Made by a program: the position numbers and the translations under genes. A stretch of 19,578 bases of DNA from JBBRTJ01 sp038244535 (GTDB taxonomy: Bacteria > Actinomycetota > Acidimicrobiia > Acidimicrobiales > Ilumatobacteraceae). Positions 4,488-12,133 of the stretch are shown here, piece after piece; the first letter of the stretch is position 1; each line of letters begins with the position of its first letter. The stretch spans positions 1-19,578 of the forward strand of contig JBBRTJ010000071.1 in assembly GCA_038244535.1 (NCBI GenBank), written 5' to 3'. A model generated the notes under the pieces. The model had not been told where the DNA came from. It searched no databases and saw only the letters and a program-made list of their open reading frames with translations.

Positions 4488-6361
4488 GACGCCAGCTCGA
4501 CGGGCGCTTCGTGGCGGGGCAGGACCCGCCCATCGCACATGCGCACCCCGTCGCTGCACACCGCCTCGATCCGCCCGCCTCCGAACTGCTCGCGGTAGAG
4601 CGAGGCGTAGAGGCCCCCCGTGCTCAGGAGCTCGGTGTGGGTGCCGCGCTCGATCACCTTGCCGCCGTCGATGCCGAAGATGACGTCGGCAGCCTGGATG
4701 GTGGACAGCCGGTGAGCGATGGCAATGGTGGTGCGGCCCTCCATGAGGCGGCCAAGGGCCTCCTGCACCAGCCGCTCGCTCGTGGTGTCGAGGGCGCTCG
4801 TGGCCTCATCGAGGATGAGGATCTTCGGGTCGTGAAGGATCACTCGGGCGATGGCGACGCGCTGCTTCTCGCCACCGGAGAGCCGGAAGCCACGCTCGCC
4901 AACCACGGTGTCGTAGCCATCGGGGAACTCCATGATGCGGCGGTCGATCGCCGCCATCTCGCAGGCCTGCCGGAGCTCGGCCAGCGTGGCGTCGGCCTTT
5001 CCGGCGCGAAGGTTGTCGGCGATGGTGGCGTGGAAGAGGTAGCTCTCCTGCGTGACGAACCCGACGAGGTTCGTGATGGACAGGTGACCGAGCTGGCGCA
5101 CGTCCACGCCGTCGAGCAGCACCGCGCCTTCGTCGACGTCGTAGAGGCGGGGCACGAGGTAGCCGATGGTGGTCTTCCCCGCACCCGAGGGCCCGACGAG
5201 GGCGGCCAGCTGACCGGGCCGCACCACCAGCGACACGCCATCGAGGTTCCAGTGCGGCGGCTCAGCCGCCCGGTCGTAGCGGAAGCGCACATCGCGCAGC
5301 TCAACCTCGCCGCGAGCAGCGGAGCGGTCGATCACCACCGGCTGGGGTGGGTCGATGATGCTCGGCTCGATGTCGAGGTACTCGAAGATGCGGTCGAAGT
5401 AGGCCAGTGAGCTGCGCAGCTCCACCATCACCTGCAGCAGCTGGCTGATCGGGAAGTAGAGCCGAGTCTGCAAGGTGGTGAAGGCCACCACGGTCCCGGC
5501 GGTCACCGCGGCCGAGCCACTGTTGAGCAACAGCCCGGCCCCGAGGTACACCAGCGCTGGCGAGGCTCCGAGGAACACTTGGATCCCGTAGAAGAACCCG
5601 TTCGAGATCACCTGCTGGCGCACCTGGAGGTCGGCGATCTGGCGGTTGTCCCCGTCGAAGCGCGCCAGCTCGTCGCTGTGGCGGTGGAACACCTTCGACA
5701 GCAAGATCCCCGACACGGAGAGGGACTCCTCGGTGATGGCGGTCAGATCCGCCAGGCGCTCCTGGGTGTGGCGTGCCACGACGCGCCGGCGCTCGCCCAC
5801 CCATCGCGTGAGGAGGAAGAACACGGGCACGGTGGCGACGGCGACGAGTGTGAGCTGCCACGACAGCACGAGCATGGCGGCGAGCGCACTCAGGAAGGTG
5901 ACCACGTTGTAGAGCACCGAGCCGAGCGTGCTGGTGAGCACGCCCTGGACGCCGCCCACGTCGTTGGTGAGGCGGCTCTGGATCTCGCCGGTGCGCGTGC
6001 CTGTGAAGAAGCTGAGCGGCAGGCGCTGCAGGTGCGAGAACAGCTTGGTGCGCAGGTCGGACAGCACCTGCTGGCCGACCTTGTTGGTGAGCCAGGTCTG
6101 GACCAGGCCGAGGCCGCTGCTGGCCACCGCCATGATCACCATGAGGGCTGACAGCCACAGCAGCCGGGTCATGTCGGGCCCGCCGGTGACGAAGAGGGCG
6201 GTGTCGAACACCGTGCGGATCAAGAGTGGGTTGACGACCCCGACGGCGGCGGCGACGAGGACGATTCCGATGGTGGCCCACACCTGGCGTCGATACGGGT
6301 GGAACAGCGGCACCACCCGCTTCCACGTGGACGGTGGGGAGGCGGGCGGTGAGGTGCGCAC
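4484..6361 (-). CDS. ABC transporter, fused permease and ATPase (exporter, MsbA/LmrA type)
   Basis: 625 residues with the half-transporter layout. Six membrane helices occupy about residues 28-310, including IGIVLVAAAVGVVNPLL and a coupling-helix motif FFTGTRTGEIQSRLTNDV at 118-135. The nucleotide-binding domain spans about 350-595: Walker A GPSGAGKTT (390-398), Q-loop Gln438, signature LSGGEKQR (494-501), Walker B ILILDEA (514-520) with the D-loop SALD, and switch His550 (AHRLST). All catalytic residues are present, so it should work as a homodimer or pair with a partner not in the window. The substrate is unknown; the family exports lipids, peptides or drugs. A 30-residue tail with two Cys follows the ATPase. 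GTG 6361 is the start. The gene is divergent from the hydrolase and is followed by a coupled 34-codon gene. Confidence 0.92.
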   Translation of the reverse strand: MRTSPPASPPSTWKRVVPLFHPYRRQVWATIGIVLVAAAVGVVNPLLIRTVFDTALFVTGGPDMTRLLWLSALMVIMAVASSGLGLVQTWLTNKVGQQVLSDLRTKLFSHLQRLPLSFFTGTRTGEIQSRLTNDVGGVQGVLTSTLGSVLYNVVTFLSALAAMLVLSWQLTLVAVATVPVFFLLTRWVGERRRVVARHTQERLADLTAITEESLSVSGILLSKVFHRHSDELARFDGDNRQIADLQVRQQVISNGFFYGIQVFLGASPALVYLGAGLLLNSGSAAVTAGTVVAFTTLQTRLYFPISQLLQVMVELRSSLAYFDRIFEYLDIEPSIIDPPQPVVIDRSAARGEVELRDVRFRYDRAAEPPHWNLDGVSLVVRPGQLAALVGPSGAGKTTIGYLVPRLYDVDEGAVLLDGVDVRQLGHLSITNLVGFVTQESYLFHATIADNLRAGKADATLAELRQACEMAAIDRRIMEFPDGYDTVVGERGFRLSGGEKQRVAIARVILHDPKILILDEATSALDTTSERLVQEALGRLMEGRTTIAIAHRLSTIQAADVIFGIDGGKVIERGTHTELLSTGGLYASLYREQFGGGRIEAVCSDGVRMCDGRVLPRHEAPVELAS

Positions 6362-6457
6362 AGCACCAGTGTGACGGTTCTTGGCCGCCGATGGCGAGTG
6401 AGCGATCGGCCTGGCGGGCTCGGCGGCTGGCCCGGGCTCGTCGGTGCGAACCGCCCG

Positions 6458-6463
6458 TATCGT
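6458..6463 (+). promoter_or_regulatory. -10 box for a leaderless hydrolase mRNA
   Basis: TATCGT lies 7 nt before ATG 6471 with no ribosome-binding site, so the transcript should start at the ATG. The 109-bp divergent region to the exporter start must also hold the exporter promoter, for which I see no strong box. Confidence 0.45.
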
Positions 6464-6470
6464 GGGTCAA

Positions 6471-7388
6471 ATGGCACCTGATCGCAGCGAGTCGCGTCGC
6501 CGAAAGCGTCGACCTGCTCTCCCGCCCCTCCCACCACCGTTGCCTCCGGGCCGGGTGCTGGCCCTGCCTGGTCGGGGCGAGGTCTTCATCCGCGAGCTCT
6601 CGGGACCGCCCGATGCGAGCTCCCGCCCGACGCTCGTGCTGCTCCACGGTTGGACCGCCTCGGCTGACCTGCAGTGGTTCACGGCCTACCAGGCCCTGGC
6701 CGAGCGCTATCGGCTGGTCGCCATCGACCACCGCGGTCACGGGCGCGGCATGCGCTCCCTCGAGCGGTTCACCCTCGAAGCGGCGGCCGACGACGTCGCC
6801 GCGCTGGTGAGCGAGCTGGGGCTCGGATCGGTGATCGTGGTCGGCTACTCGATGGGTGGGCCGATCGCCCTGCACACCTGGAACCGCCACCGTGACCTCG
6901 TCGCCGGCCTGGTGCTCGAGGCCACGGCGCTCGAGTGGCGGGCGACGCGGCTCGAGCGGATGCGCTGGTGGTTCCTGTTCGGCTTCGAGAGCGCGCTCCG
7001 CTCACGCATCACGTTCCGGCTGCAGGATCGGGCCCTGCAGGCCCTGCACAAGCAGAACGCCGACATCGAGCGCTGGTTGCCGTGGATCGCTGGCGAGTCC
7101 CGCCGGGGCGATGCGACGGCGATCGTCGGCGCTGGCCGAGCCCTGCGTGACTACGACGCCCGCCCGTTCGTGGTCGGGGTCGAGGTGCCCGTAGCGGTTC
7201 TGGTCACGACCAAAGACCAGTTGGTCAAGCCTTCCAAGCAGCGTGCCCTGGCCGCGGCTGTCAACGGCGAGATCGTCGAGCTGGCCGGCGACCACTTCTG
7301 CTTCTGGGGGCAGCCGGCGCAGTTCAGCGCGGCGACGAGGCGCCTGGTCGACTCGGTGGCCGACCGCGTGGCGAGCCCTCAGGCCTGA
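6471..7388 (+). CDS. Alpha/beta hydrolase
   Basis: 305 residues. A basic, proline-rich head (residues 1-28, RRRKRRPALPPLPPPLPPGR) precedes a complete alpha/beta-hydrolase core. The oxyanion strand is LVLLHGW (55-61), the nucleophile elbow is GYSMGG with Ser127, the acid is probably Asp249 (TTKDQ), and the base is His275 (GDHFCFW). The DHRGHGRG motif at 86-93 is typical of esterase, lipase and haloperoxidase-like members. A helical lid-like insert around 155-215 is rich in Trp and Arg. The substrate is not predictable. ATG 6471 is chosen over upstream in-frame starts (6444) because a TATCGT box sits just before it. The last 10 bp overlap the convergent DUF1003 gene. Confidence 0.88.
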   Translation: MAPDRSESRRRKRRPALPPLPPPLPPGRVLALPGRGEVFIRELSGPPDASSRPTLVLLHGWTASADLQWFTAYQALAERYRLVAIDHRGHGRGMRSLERFTLEAAADDVAALVSELGLGSVIVVGYSMGGPIALHTWNRHRDLVAGLVLEATALEWRATRLERMRWWFLFGFESALRSRITFRLQDRALQALHKQNADIERWLPWIAGESRRGDATAIVGAGRALRDYDARPFVVGVEVPVAVLVTTKDQLVKPSKQRALAAAVNGEIVELAGDHFCFWGQPAQFSAATRRLVDSVADRVASPQA

Positions 7389-7879
7389 CCTGGCAAGGGG
7401 CTGGCGTCCAAGCGGCCGCCGAGCGCCTCGATGGCATCGCTCAGCCGGTCGAGGCGGTCGTCGAGGTCGTCGGTGGTTGCCACCGCGGCGATGGCCACGC
7501 GCACGCTGGCGATCTCGCGGGCGAGGAACTCGGCATCGGCCTGGGTGCGGGCGTTGATCTCGCGGTCGCGCTCGGTCGCGACTCGGTCGCGCTCGGCTTG
7601 GCGGCTCTGGGCGAGCAGGATGAGCGGCGCCGCGTACGCGGCCTGCGTGGAGAACATCAGGTTCAGCAGGATGAACGGATAGGGGTCCCACTGGAACTGC
7701 CAGACGGCCACGTTGAGGCTGATCCAGATCGCCACGAGAACGGTCTGGAACAGCAAGAAGCGGGCGGTGCCGAGGAACCGGGCGATCGCCTCGGAGAACT
7801 GGCCGAACGCGTCGGGGTCGTAGTGGATCCCGAGCCGCCGGCTGCTGCGAGGGGTGGTGAGGTCCTCGCGCCGCCTCAC
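7379..7879 (-). CDS. DUF1003 membrane protein
   Basis: 166 residues from GTG 7879, matching DUF1003: a conserved DAFGQFSEAIARFLGTARF segment, helix 1 (about 38-60, FLLFQTVLVAIWISLNV), the signature WDPYPFILLNLMFSTQAAYA leading into helix 2 (about 67-90), then QSRQAERDR and a charged coiled-coil-like tail (90-155). The function of the family is not established. GTG 7879 forms a GTGA overlap with the upstream gene's TGA, so the two are translationally coupled; ATG 7915 would give a longer form overlapping by 40 bp. A CBS/MgtE_N protein followed by DUF1003 is a pairing I recall from other actinobacteria, including mycobacteria, suggesting that they act together, perhaps in magnesium or cation balance (inference). 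Confidence 0.85.
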   Translation of the reverse strand: MRRREDLTTPRSSRRLGIHYDPDAFGQFSEAIARFLGTARFLLFQTVLVAIWISLNVAVWQFQWDPYPFILLNLMFSTQAAYAAPLILLAQSRQAERDRVATERDREINARTQADAEFLAREIASVRVAIAAVATTDDLDDRLDRLSDAIEALGGRLDASPLPGQA

Positions 7880-9099
7880 GACGTCCGCCCTGCTTGTCGA
7901 TGGCGGTGGCGCCATCCCGCCGGCAGGGTGCGGTCGAGCACGTCGTCAACGGTGATGGCGCCGAGCAGTCGGTGCTGCTCGTCGCACACTGCCAGCGACA
8001 AGAGGTTGTAGGAGGCGAGCTTCTCGGCCACCTCGCGCTCGGGGGTGTCGGGCAGGACGCTGGGCTCGTCCTCGACGATGCGGCCGAGCTCCATGCTCGG
8101 TGGTTCGCGCAGCAGGTGCTGGAAGTGGATGACGCCGAGGTACTGGCCCGTCGGGGTCACGAACGGCGGCTGGGTGATGAACACCTGCGCCGCGATGGAG
8201 ACGAGCCACTCCGGATCGCGGATCTGTGCGAGGGCGTCGGCCACGGTGGCCGTCGGCCCGAGGATGATGACCTCGGGGTTCATGAGGCCGCCGGCCGTGC
8301 CCTCGCCGTAGCTGAGCAACCGTCGCATCGTCGTGGCGTCGTCCTCGTCCATGGCCTCGAGGACCTTGGTGCGCTGTTCGCCAGTCATCTCGGCAAGGAG
8401 GTCGGCCGCGTCGTCGTACTCCATCTCCTCGAGCACCGACGCCAGGCGGTCGACGTCGAGCCCCTCGATGATGCGGAGCTGCTCGGCCTCGGGCAGCTCC
8501 TCGAGGAGATCGGCGAGGCGCTCGTCCTCCATGGCCTCGGCGAGCTGCCGGCGGTGGCCGAGCGGCAGGTTGCGCACGATGGCGGCCACGTCGGACGGGT
8601 GCATCTCGCGCAGCCGGGCGGCCTCGGCCGCGATGGGCGTGACGTTGAAGAGCGAGCCGATCTCGCTCCAGTCGACCACCCGGTGACCCTGGCGACGGCG
8701 CAGCGGTGAACGCCGGCTGAGGCGAGCCGCCGCGACCTCCCAACCGCCGTTGCGGCCCGGGATCTCGCGAAGCGCGACGTCGCTCACCGTCTCGTCGCCC
8801 ACTCTGCGATCGAGCAGGTCGCGGCTGAGGAGCACCTCGCCGGAGCGGGGCTTGAACGGGTTGAGGTCGACGTCCCAGCTCCGTAGGCGGGCGCCGTCGT
8901 TGTCGATGAGCTGCAGCCGGTTGACGTTGACGAAGATCCGGCGGCGCTGGCTGGACGCCACGAAGCCGAGCACCTGGGGCGGAGCGCCGTCGTGGCCGGG
9001 AACGAACACGATGTCCTCGATGCGCCCGATGGTGGCGCCGGCGGCATCAAGGAGCGGGAGGCGCGTCACGCGAAAGGCGTAGATCAACTCGCCGGCCAT
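7876..9099 (-). CDS. PRC-barrel / MgtE N-terminal / CBS-pair protein (soluble MgtE-like)
   Basis: 407 residues with three parts. A PRC-barrel-like beta domain (about 5-85) includes GATIGRIEDIVFVPG. The superhelical MgtE_N domain (about 160-268) contains the repeated MHPSDVAAIVRNLP and LEEMEYDDAADLLAEM motifs that carry acidic residues for Mg2+ sensing in MgtE. A CBS pair follows (about 271-393), opening GGLMNPEVIIL. The five-helix transmembrane channel of a real MgtE is absent, so the protein is a cytosolic regulator or sensor rather than the channel. It may act with the DUF1003 membrane protein encoded downstream in a GTGA overlap. TAGCCT at 9111-9106, six nt before ATG 9099, implies a leaderless mRNA and supports this start. 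Confidence 0.85.
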   Translation of the reverse strand: MAGELIYAFRVTRLPLLDAAGATIGRIEDIVFVPGHDGAPPQVLGFVASSQRRRIFVNVNRLQLIDNDGARLRSWDVDLNPFKPRSGEVLLSRDLLDRRVGDETVSDVALREIPGRNGGWEVAAARLSRRSPLRRRQGHRVVDWSEIGSLFNVTPIAAEAARLREMHPSDVAAIVRNLPLGHRRQLAEAMEDERLADLLEELPEAEQLRIIEGLDVDRLASVLEEMEYDDAADLLAEMTGEQRTKVLEAMDEDDATTMRRLLSYGEGTAGGLMNPEVIILGPTATVADALAQIRDPEWLVSIAAQVFITQPPFVTPTGQYLGVIHFQHLLREPPSMELGRIVEDEPSVLPDTPEREVAEKLASYNLLSLAVCDEQHRLLGAITVDDVLDRTLPAGWRHRHRQAGRTS

Positions 9100-9105
9100 T
9101 CGTGC

Positions 9106-9111
9106 AGGCTA
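9106..9111 (-). promoter_or_regulatory. -10 box for a leaderless MgtE-like mRNA
   Basis: On the minus strand TAGCCT lies 6 nt before ATG 9099 with no Shine-Dalgarno between. It fits the TAnnnT pattern seen before several other genes in the window. Confidence 0.5.
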
Positions 9112-9218
9112 CCGCCCGGCTCCCGTCAGGGGCCGGTGATGCTCGCGTCCGGTTGGTGCGGCGGCAGTGGGCGGGGCGAAGATGTGGTCTTCGCGAACGC
9201 GAGCCGAGGGGGTTGGGC

Positions 9219-10910
9219 GTGGATGTCGATCTGGTGATTCGAAACGGCATGGTCGTGGACGGGACCGGGGCACCGGCCCGCCGCGCCGACGTCGCAGTGA
9301 TCGGCGAGCGCATCGTGGCCGTCGACGATCACGTCGAGACCACCGGCCGTCGCGAGGTCGATGCCGAGGGACGGTTCGTGACGCCGGGCTTCGTCGACAT
9401 CCACACCCACCTCGACGCACAGCTCGCTTGGGACCCCATCGGCACGTCATCGTGCTGGCACGGCGTGACCTCGGTGGTGCTCGGCAACTGCGGCGTGACC
9501 TTCGCCCCGTGCAAGCCCGCTGATCGCACGGTGCTGGCCGAGATGATGGAGAGCGTCGAGGACATCCCTCGTGACGCCATCCTCGACGGACTGCCGTGGA
9601 CGTGGCAGTCCTATGGCGAGTACCTCGACTTTCTCGACGGGATGCCCAAGGGCCTCAACGTCGGTGGGATGGTGGGCCATTGCGCGGTTCGCATCGCCGC
9701 CATGGGTGAGCGGGCCATGGACGAGGGGCCGTCGTCGGCCGAGGACGTGGCGGCCATGTGCGCGCTCGTCGACGAGGCCATCGGCGCCGGCGCACTGGGG
9801 TTCTCGACCTCGCGAACGCTCATGCACCGAGTCCCCGACGGACGCCCGGTGCCGGGGACGTTCGCGTCGGTCGACGAGCTGCTCGCCATCGGCGACGTGC
9901 TCGGTCGCCACGGCCGGGGAGTGTTCGAAGCGGCCTGTCGCCTGGGCGAGCGCGATGGAGCCGACCTGGCCAACACCCGGGCTGAGGTGGCCTGGATGGG
10001 CGAGGTGTCGCGTCGCTCGGGACGGCCGGTCACGTTCGGGCTCACGCAGTCGAACCGCCGCCCCGACCTCTATGAGCGGGTGATCGGCTTCGTCAAGGAG
10101 GAGAACTCCTCGGGTGCGCAGGTGCGGCCCCAGACCACCGCTCGCGGTGTTGGTGTGCTGTTCGGCATCGCCAATCGCACGCCGTTCGATCGGGCGCCGG
10201 CTTGGCGGGACCTGCGGGCGCTTCCCCTTGCGGGACGACTCGACGTGCTGCGCGACCCGGTGCGGCGAGCCGAGCTGATCGCCGGGGCCGAGGCCGAGCC
10301 CCCCGCCCTCGACTTGTCGATGGTGTTCGTGCTGGAGCCCGGCCCAGCCCGTTACGACCACGGTCCCGATGACTCGCTGGCGGCCGTGGCCGCCCGGCGT
10401 GGCGTGTCACCGGCCGAGGCCTTCATCGACCTGGCCCTCGAATCAGAGGGCGCCGCGATCGTGAACTACCCGTTCCTCAACCAGCGCCTCGGCGCAGTCG
10501 AGGAGATGCTCGACGATCCGGTGGTGGTCATGGGCCTGGCCGATGCCGGCGCCCACGTGGGCCAGATCATGGACTCGAGCCAGCCCACCTTCTTCCTCAC
10601 CTACTGGGTGCGCGAGCGCGCCCGATGGACGATCGAGGAGGCCGTGCGTCGCATGACCTCCGACACGGCGGCGCTGTTCGGCGTGGCCGATCGGGGCGTG
10701 CTGCGCCCCGGTGCCTTTGCCGACCTGAACGTGATCGACCTCGACGCCATGGTGCTGCACCAGCCCGAGTTCGTTCACGACTTCCCCGGTGGCGCCGGCC
10801 GCTACGTGCAGAAGGCTGCGGGCTACGACTGCACCATCGTGAACGGCCAGGTGTTCATGGATCACGGCGAGCCCACGGGCGCGCTGGCCGGTCACCTCCT
10901 GCGCAGCTGA
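9219..10910 (+). CDS. Amidohydrolase of the N-acyl-D-amino-acid deacylase (D-aminoacylase) family
   Basis: 563 residues. The N-terminal beta-sandwich (LVIRNGMVVDGTG) leads to the metal motif GFVDIHTHLDAQ with His62 and His64. GNCGV with Cys91 matches the bridging cysteine of D-aminoacylases, and GLADAGAHV (439-447) supplies the late Asp442. Where D-aminoacylase has two further His ligands (in segments like ATHLR and SHLK), this protein seems to have FEAACR (236-241) and FGLTQ (273-277), so the metal site probably differs. It may hydrolyse an amide or cyclic imide; the substrate is unknown. GTG 9219 is chosen because GAGGGGG (9206-9212) stands 6 nt upstream; the longer frame from 9102 lacks family similarity. 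It is the first gene of a two-gene operon. Confidence 0.85.
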   Translation: MDVDLVIRNGMVVDGTGAPARRADVAVIGERIVAVDDHVETTGRREVDAEGRFVTPGFVDIHTHLDAQLAWDPIGTSSCWHGVTSVVLGNCGVTFAPCKPADRTVLAEMMESVEDIPRDAILDGLPWTWQSYGEYLDFLDGMPKGLNVGGMVGHCAVRIAAMGERAMDEGPSSAEDVAAMCALVDEAIGAGALGFSTSRTLMHRVPDGRPVPGTFASVDELLAIGDVLGRHGRGVFEAACRLGERDGADLANTRAEVAWMGEVSRRSGRPVTFGLTQSNRRPDLYERVIGFVKEENSSGAQVRPQTTARGVGVLFGIANRTPFDRAPAWRDLRALPLAGRLDVLRDPVRRAELIAGAEAEPPALDLSMVFVLEPGPARYDHGPDDSLAAVAARRGVSPAEAFIDLALESEGAAIVNYPFLNQRLGAVEEMLDDPVVVMGLADAGAHVGQIMDSSQPTFFLTYWVRERARWTIEEAVRRMTSDTAALFGVADRGVLRPGAFADLNVIDLDAMVLHQPEFVHDFPGGAGRYVQKAAGYDCTIVNGQVFMDHGEPTGALAGHLLRS

Positions 10911-10947
10911 ACTGCCAAGCCCTTTCACCGCCAACCGGAGGTTGCTC

Positions 10948-11751
10948 ATGAGCCGCGATGCCATCCCCGCCCTGGAAGCCGAGCGCGCCGAAGCGATGGC
11001 GCTCATCGCCTCGCTGAGCGCCGGCGAGTGGGAGCTGCCGTCGGACTGCGCGGGCTGGCGGGTGCAGGACGTCATCACCCACATGGCGTCGGTGTTCCAG
11101 CAGATCGCCGATCCCGGCTCGATGCCGCCATCCACGAGCGAGGATGCCGAAGAGAACGCCGAGCTGGGCATCGCTGATCGGAAGACCTGGACCCCGGCGC
11201 AGGTCACCGAGGCCTACGAGCACTGGAGCACCGTCGCGCTCGGCGCGCTCGCCGGTCTGCAGGAGCCGCCGATGGCGGACACCGTGGTGCCACTCGGCAA
11301 CCTCGGCCGCCACCCGCTGCACCTGCTGGCCAACGCTCTGGTGTTCGATCACTACTGCCACCTGCGACACGACCTGCTGCAGCCCCACGGCCCGCTCGCT
11401 CGGCCGGCCCTGCCTGTCGACGACCTCCGCCTGGTGCCGACGATGACGTGGATGTTGACCGGTCTGCCCCAGATGTGCGCCGCGGCGTTGGCCGGCGCCG
11501 ACCGCGCCGTCAACCTGGTGTTCGAGGGCCCAGGGGGCGGATCGTGGGTGCTCACGCCCGCTGCTGCTGGCGAGTCCTTCATGAGCGTCGTTCCGGGAAG
11601 CGATGCGCATGCTGCGGCCACGGTCACGACCACGGCGCACGACTTCGTGTGCTGGGGGACCGATCGCCGGGATTGGCGGGTGAGCGGCGTCGAGGTGGCC
11701 GGTGACGCCGACTACGCAGCCCGCGTCCTCGACGCCATCAACGTGATCTGA
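10948..11751 (+). CDS. Maleylpyruvate isomerase family (DinB-like, mycothiol-dependent type) protein
   Basis: 267 residues. The N-terminal four-helix DinB-like domain shows the family signature: ERAEAMALIASLSAGEWELP, then CAGWRVQDVITHMASV with metal-ligand candidate His45, and later LVFDHYCHLRHDLL, the usual place of the other ligands. The C-terminal ~100 residues form a smaller alpha/beta domain (GPGGGSWVLTPAAAGE, TTTAHDFVCWGT) as in TIGR03083-type proteins. Members use mycothiol for isomerisation or conjugation, but most are uncharacterised. A strong GGAGG (10937-10941) sits 6 nt before ATG 10948, and the gap after the amidohydrolase is 37 bp, so the two probably form one operon and may act on the same compound (inference). 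Confidence 0.8.
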   Translation: MSRDAIPALEAERAEAMALIASLSAGEWELPSDCAGWRVQDVITHMASVFQQIADPGSMPPSTSEDAEENAELGIADRKTWTPAQVTEAYEHWSTVALGALAGLQEPPMADTVVPLGNLGRHPLHLLANALVFDHYCHLRHDLLQPHGPLARPALPVDDLRLVPTMTWMLTGLPQMCAAALAGADRAVNLVFEGPGGGSWVLTPAAAGESFMSVVPGSDAHAAATVTTTAHDFVCWGTDRRDWRVSGVEVAGDADYAARVLDAINVI

Positions 11752-11757
11752 GGCGGC

Positions 11758-11940
11758 TCAGCTGGCGGGGCGAAGGCCCACCACGTCGCTCATCGGCACG
11801 ATGCGATCCTCGTCACCGCATACGAGCCAGAGGCTGCGCTGGCTGACGTTGAACAGCGTCCCGCCGACCTGGGTTCCGTCGGCACGTTCGACTTCGACTG
11901 GCCTGCCGATCAGCAGGCGCAACAACCGGGGCTCGGGCAT
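11758..11940 (-). CDS. Small beta-rich (LSm-like) hypothetical protein
   Basis: 60 residues from ATG 11940: MPEPRLLRLLIGRPVEVERA, then DGTQVGGTLFNVSQRSLWLV and DEDRIVPMSDVVGLRPAS. The alternation of short strands (VEVE, GGTLFNV, SLWLV, DRIVPM) with an N-terminal helix resembles a small Sm-like or SH3-like barrel, but I do not recognise a named family. GAGGTG lies 4 nt before the ATG on the minus strand and supports this start over the longer frame beginning at 12003. It ends 6 bp from the convergent maleylpyruvate-isomerase-like gene. A hairpin-forming inverted repeat lies 49-69 bp upstream of its start. Confidence 0.6.
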   Translation of the reverse strand: MPEPRLLRLLIGRPVEVERADGTQVGGTLFNVSQRSLWLVCGDEDRIVPMSDVVGLRPAS

Positions 11941-11988
11941 GGCGCACCTCGCTGGGTCGATGGGTTCGTGCAGTAGATGCGTTCCTAT

Positions 11989-12009
11989 CCCGCCGTGATG
12001 CACGGCGGG
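11989..12009. repeat. Perfect 9-bp inverted repeat in the divergent intergenic region
   Basis: CCCGCCGTG (11989-11997) and CACGGCGGG (12001-12009) are exact reverse complements separated by ATG. It lies between the divergent small LSm-like gene and the flavodoxin gene. It could be a repressor site or an RNA hairpin in the leader of the minus-strand gene. There is no T tract to suggest a terminator. Confidence 0.6.
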
Positions 12010-12118
12010 TGGATGTTGCGGTGACGATCACGTTCCGGTCGCGTGAACGACGGACGGGGTCAGATCTCGCCGCGCCGCGCCCGGCGGATCTGTTCAGGAT
12101 CGGCGGGGGCAGGCGGTC

Positions 12119-12124
12119 TAACCT
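12119..12124 (+). promoter_or_regulatory. -10 box for a leaderless or near-leaderless flavodoxin mRNA
   Basis: TAACCT lies 9 nt before ATG 12134, and the bases between (CTCGACTCC...) show no Shine-Dalgarno. No convincing -35 is visible. Confidence 0.45.
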
Positions 12125-12133
12125 CGACTCCCG

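Noticed and set aside
5301..6890. 529-codon minus-strand frame across the ABC exporter and hydrolase
   Set aside because: It is a frame shadow of the exporter gene with Arg/His/Pro-rich low-complexity translation and no motif; the exporter frame has all ABC motifs.
7894..8709. 271-codon plus-strand frame opposite the MgtE-like gene
   Set aside because: Antisense shadow typical of high-GC DNA; the minus frame carries MgtE_N and CBS motifs.
9102..9218. Extension of the amidohydrolase upstream to 9102
   Set aside because: The extra 39 residues are Arg-rich and unlike the family, while GTG 9219 has a strong ribosome site and starts exactly at the conserved first strand.
9447..10361. 304-codon minus-strand frame opposite the amidohydrolase
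   Set aside because: Shadow frame with His/Arg/Gly-rich composition and no domain; the plus frame has clear catalytic motifs and a good ribosome site.
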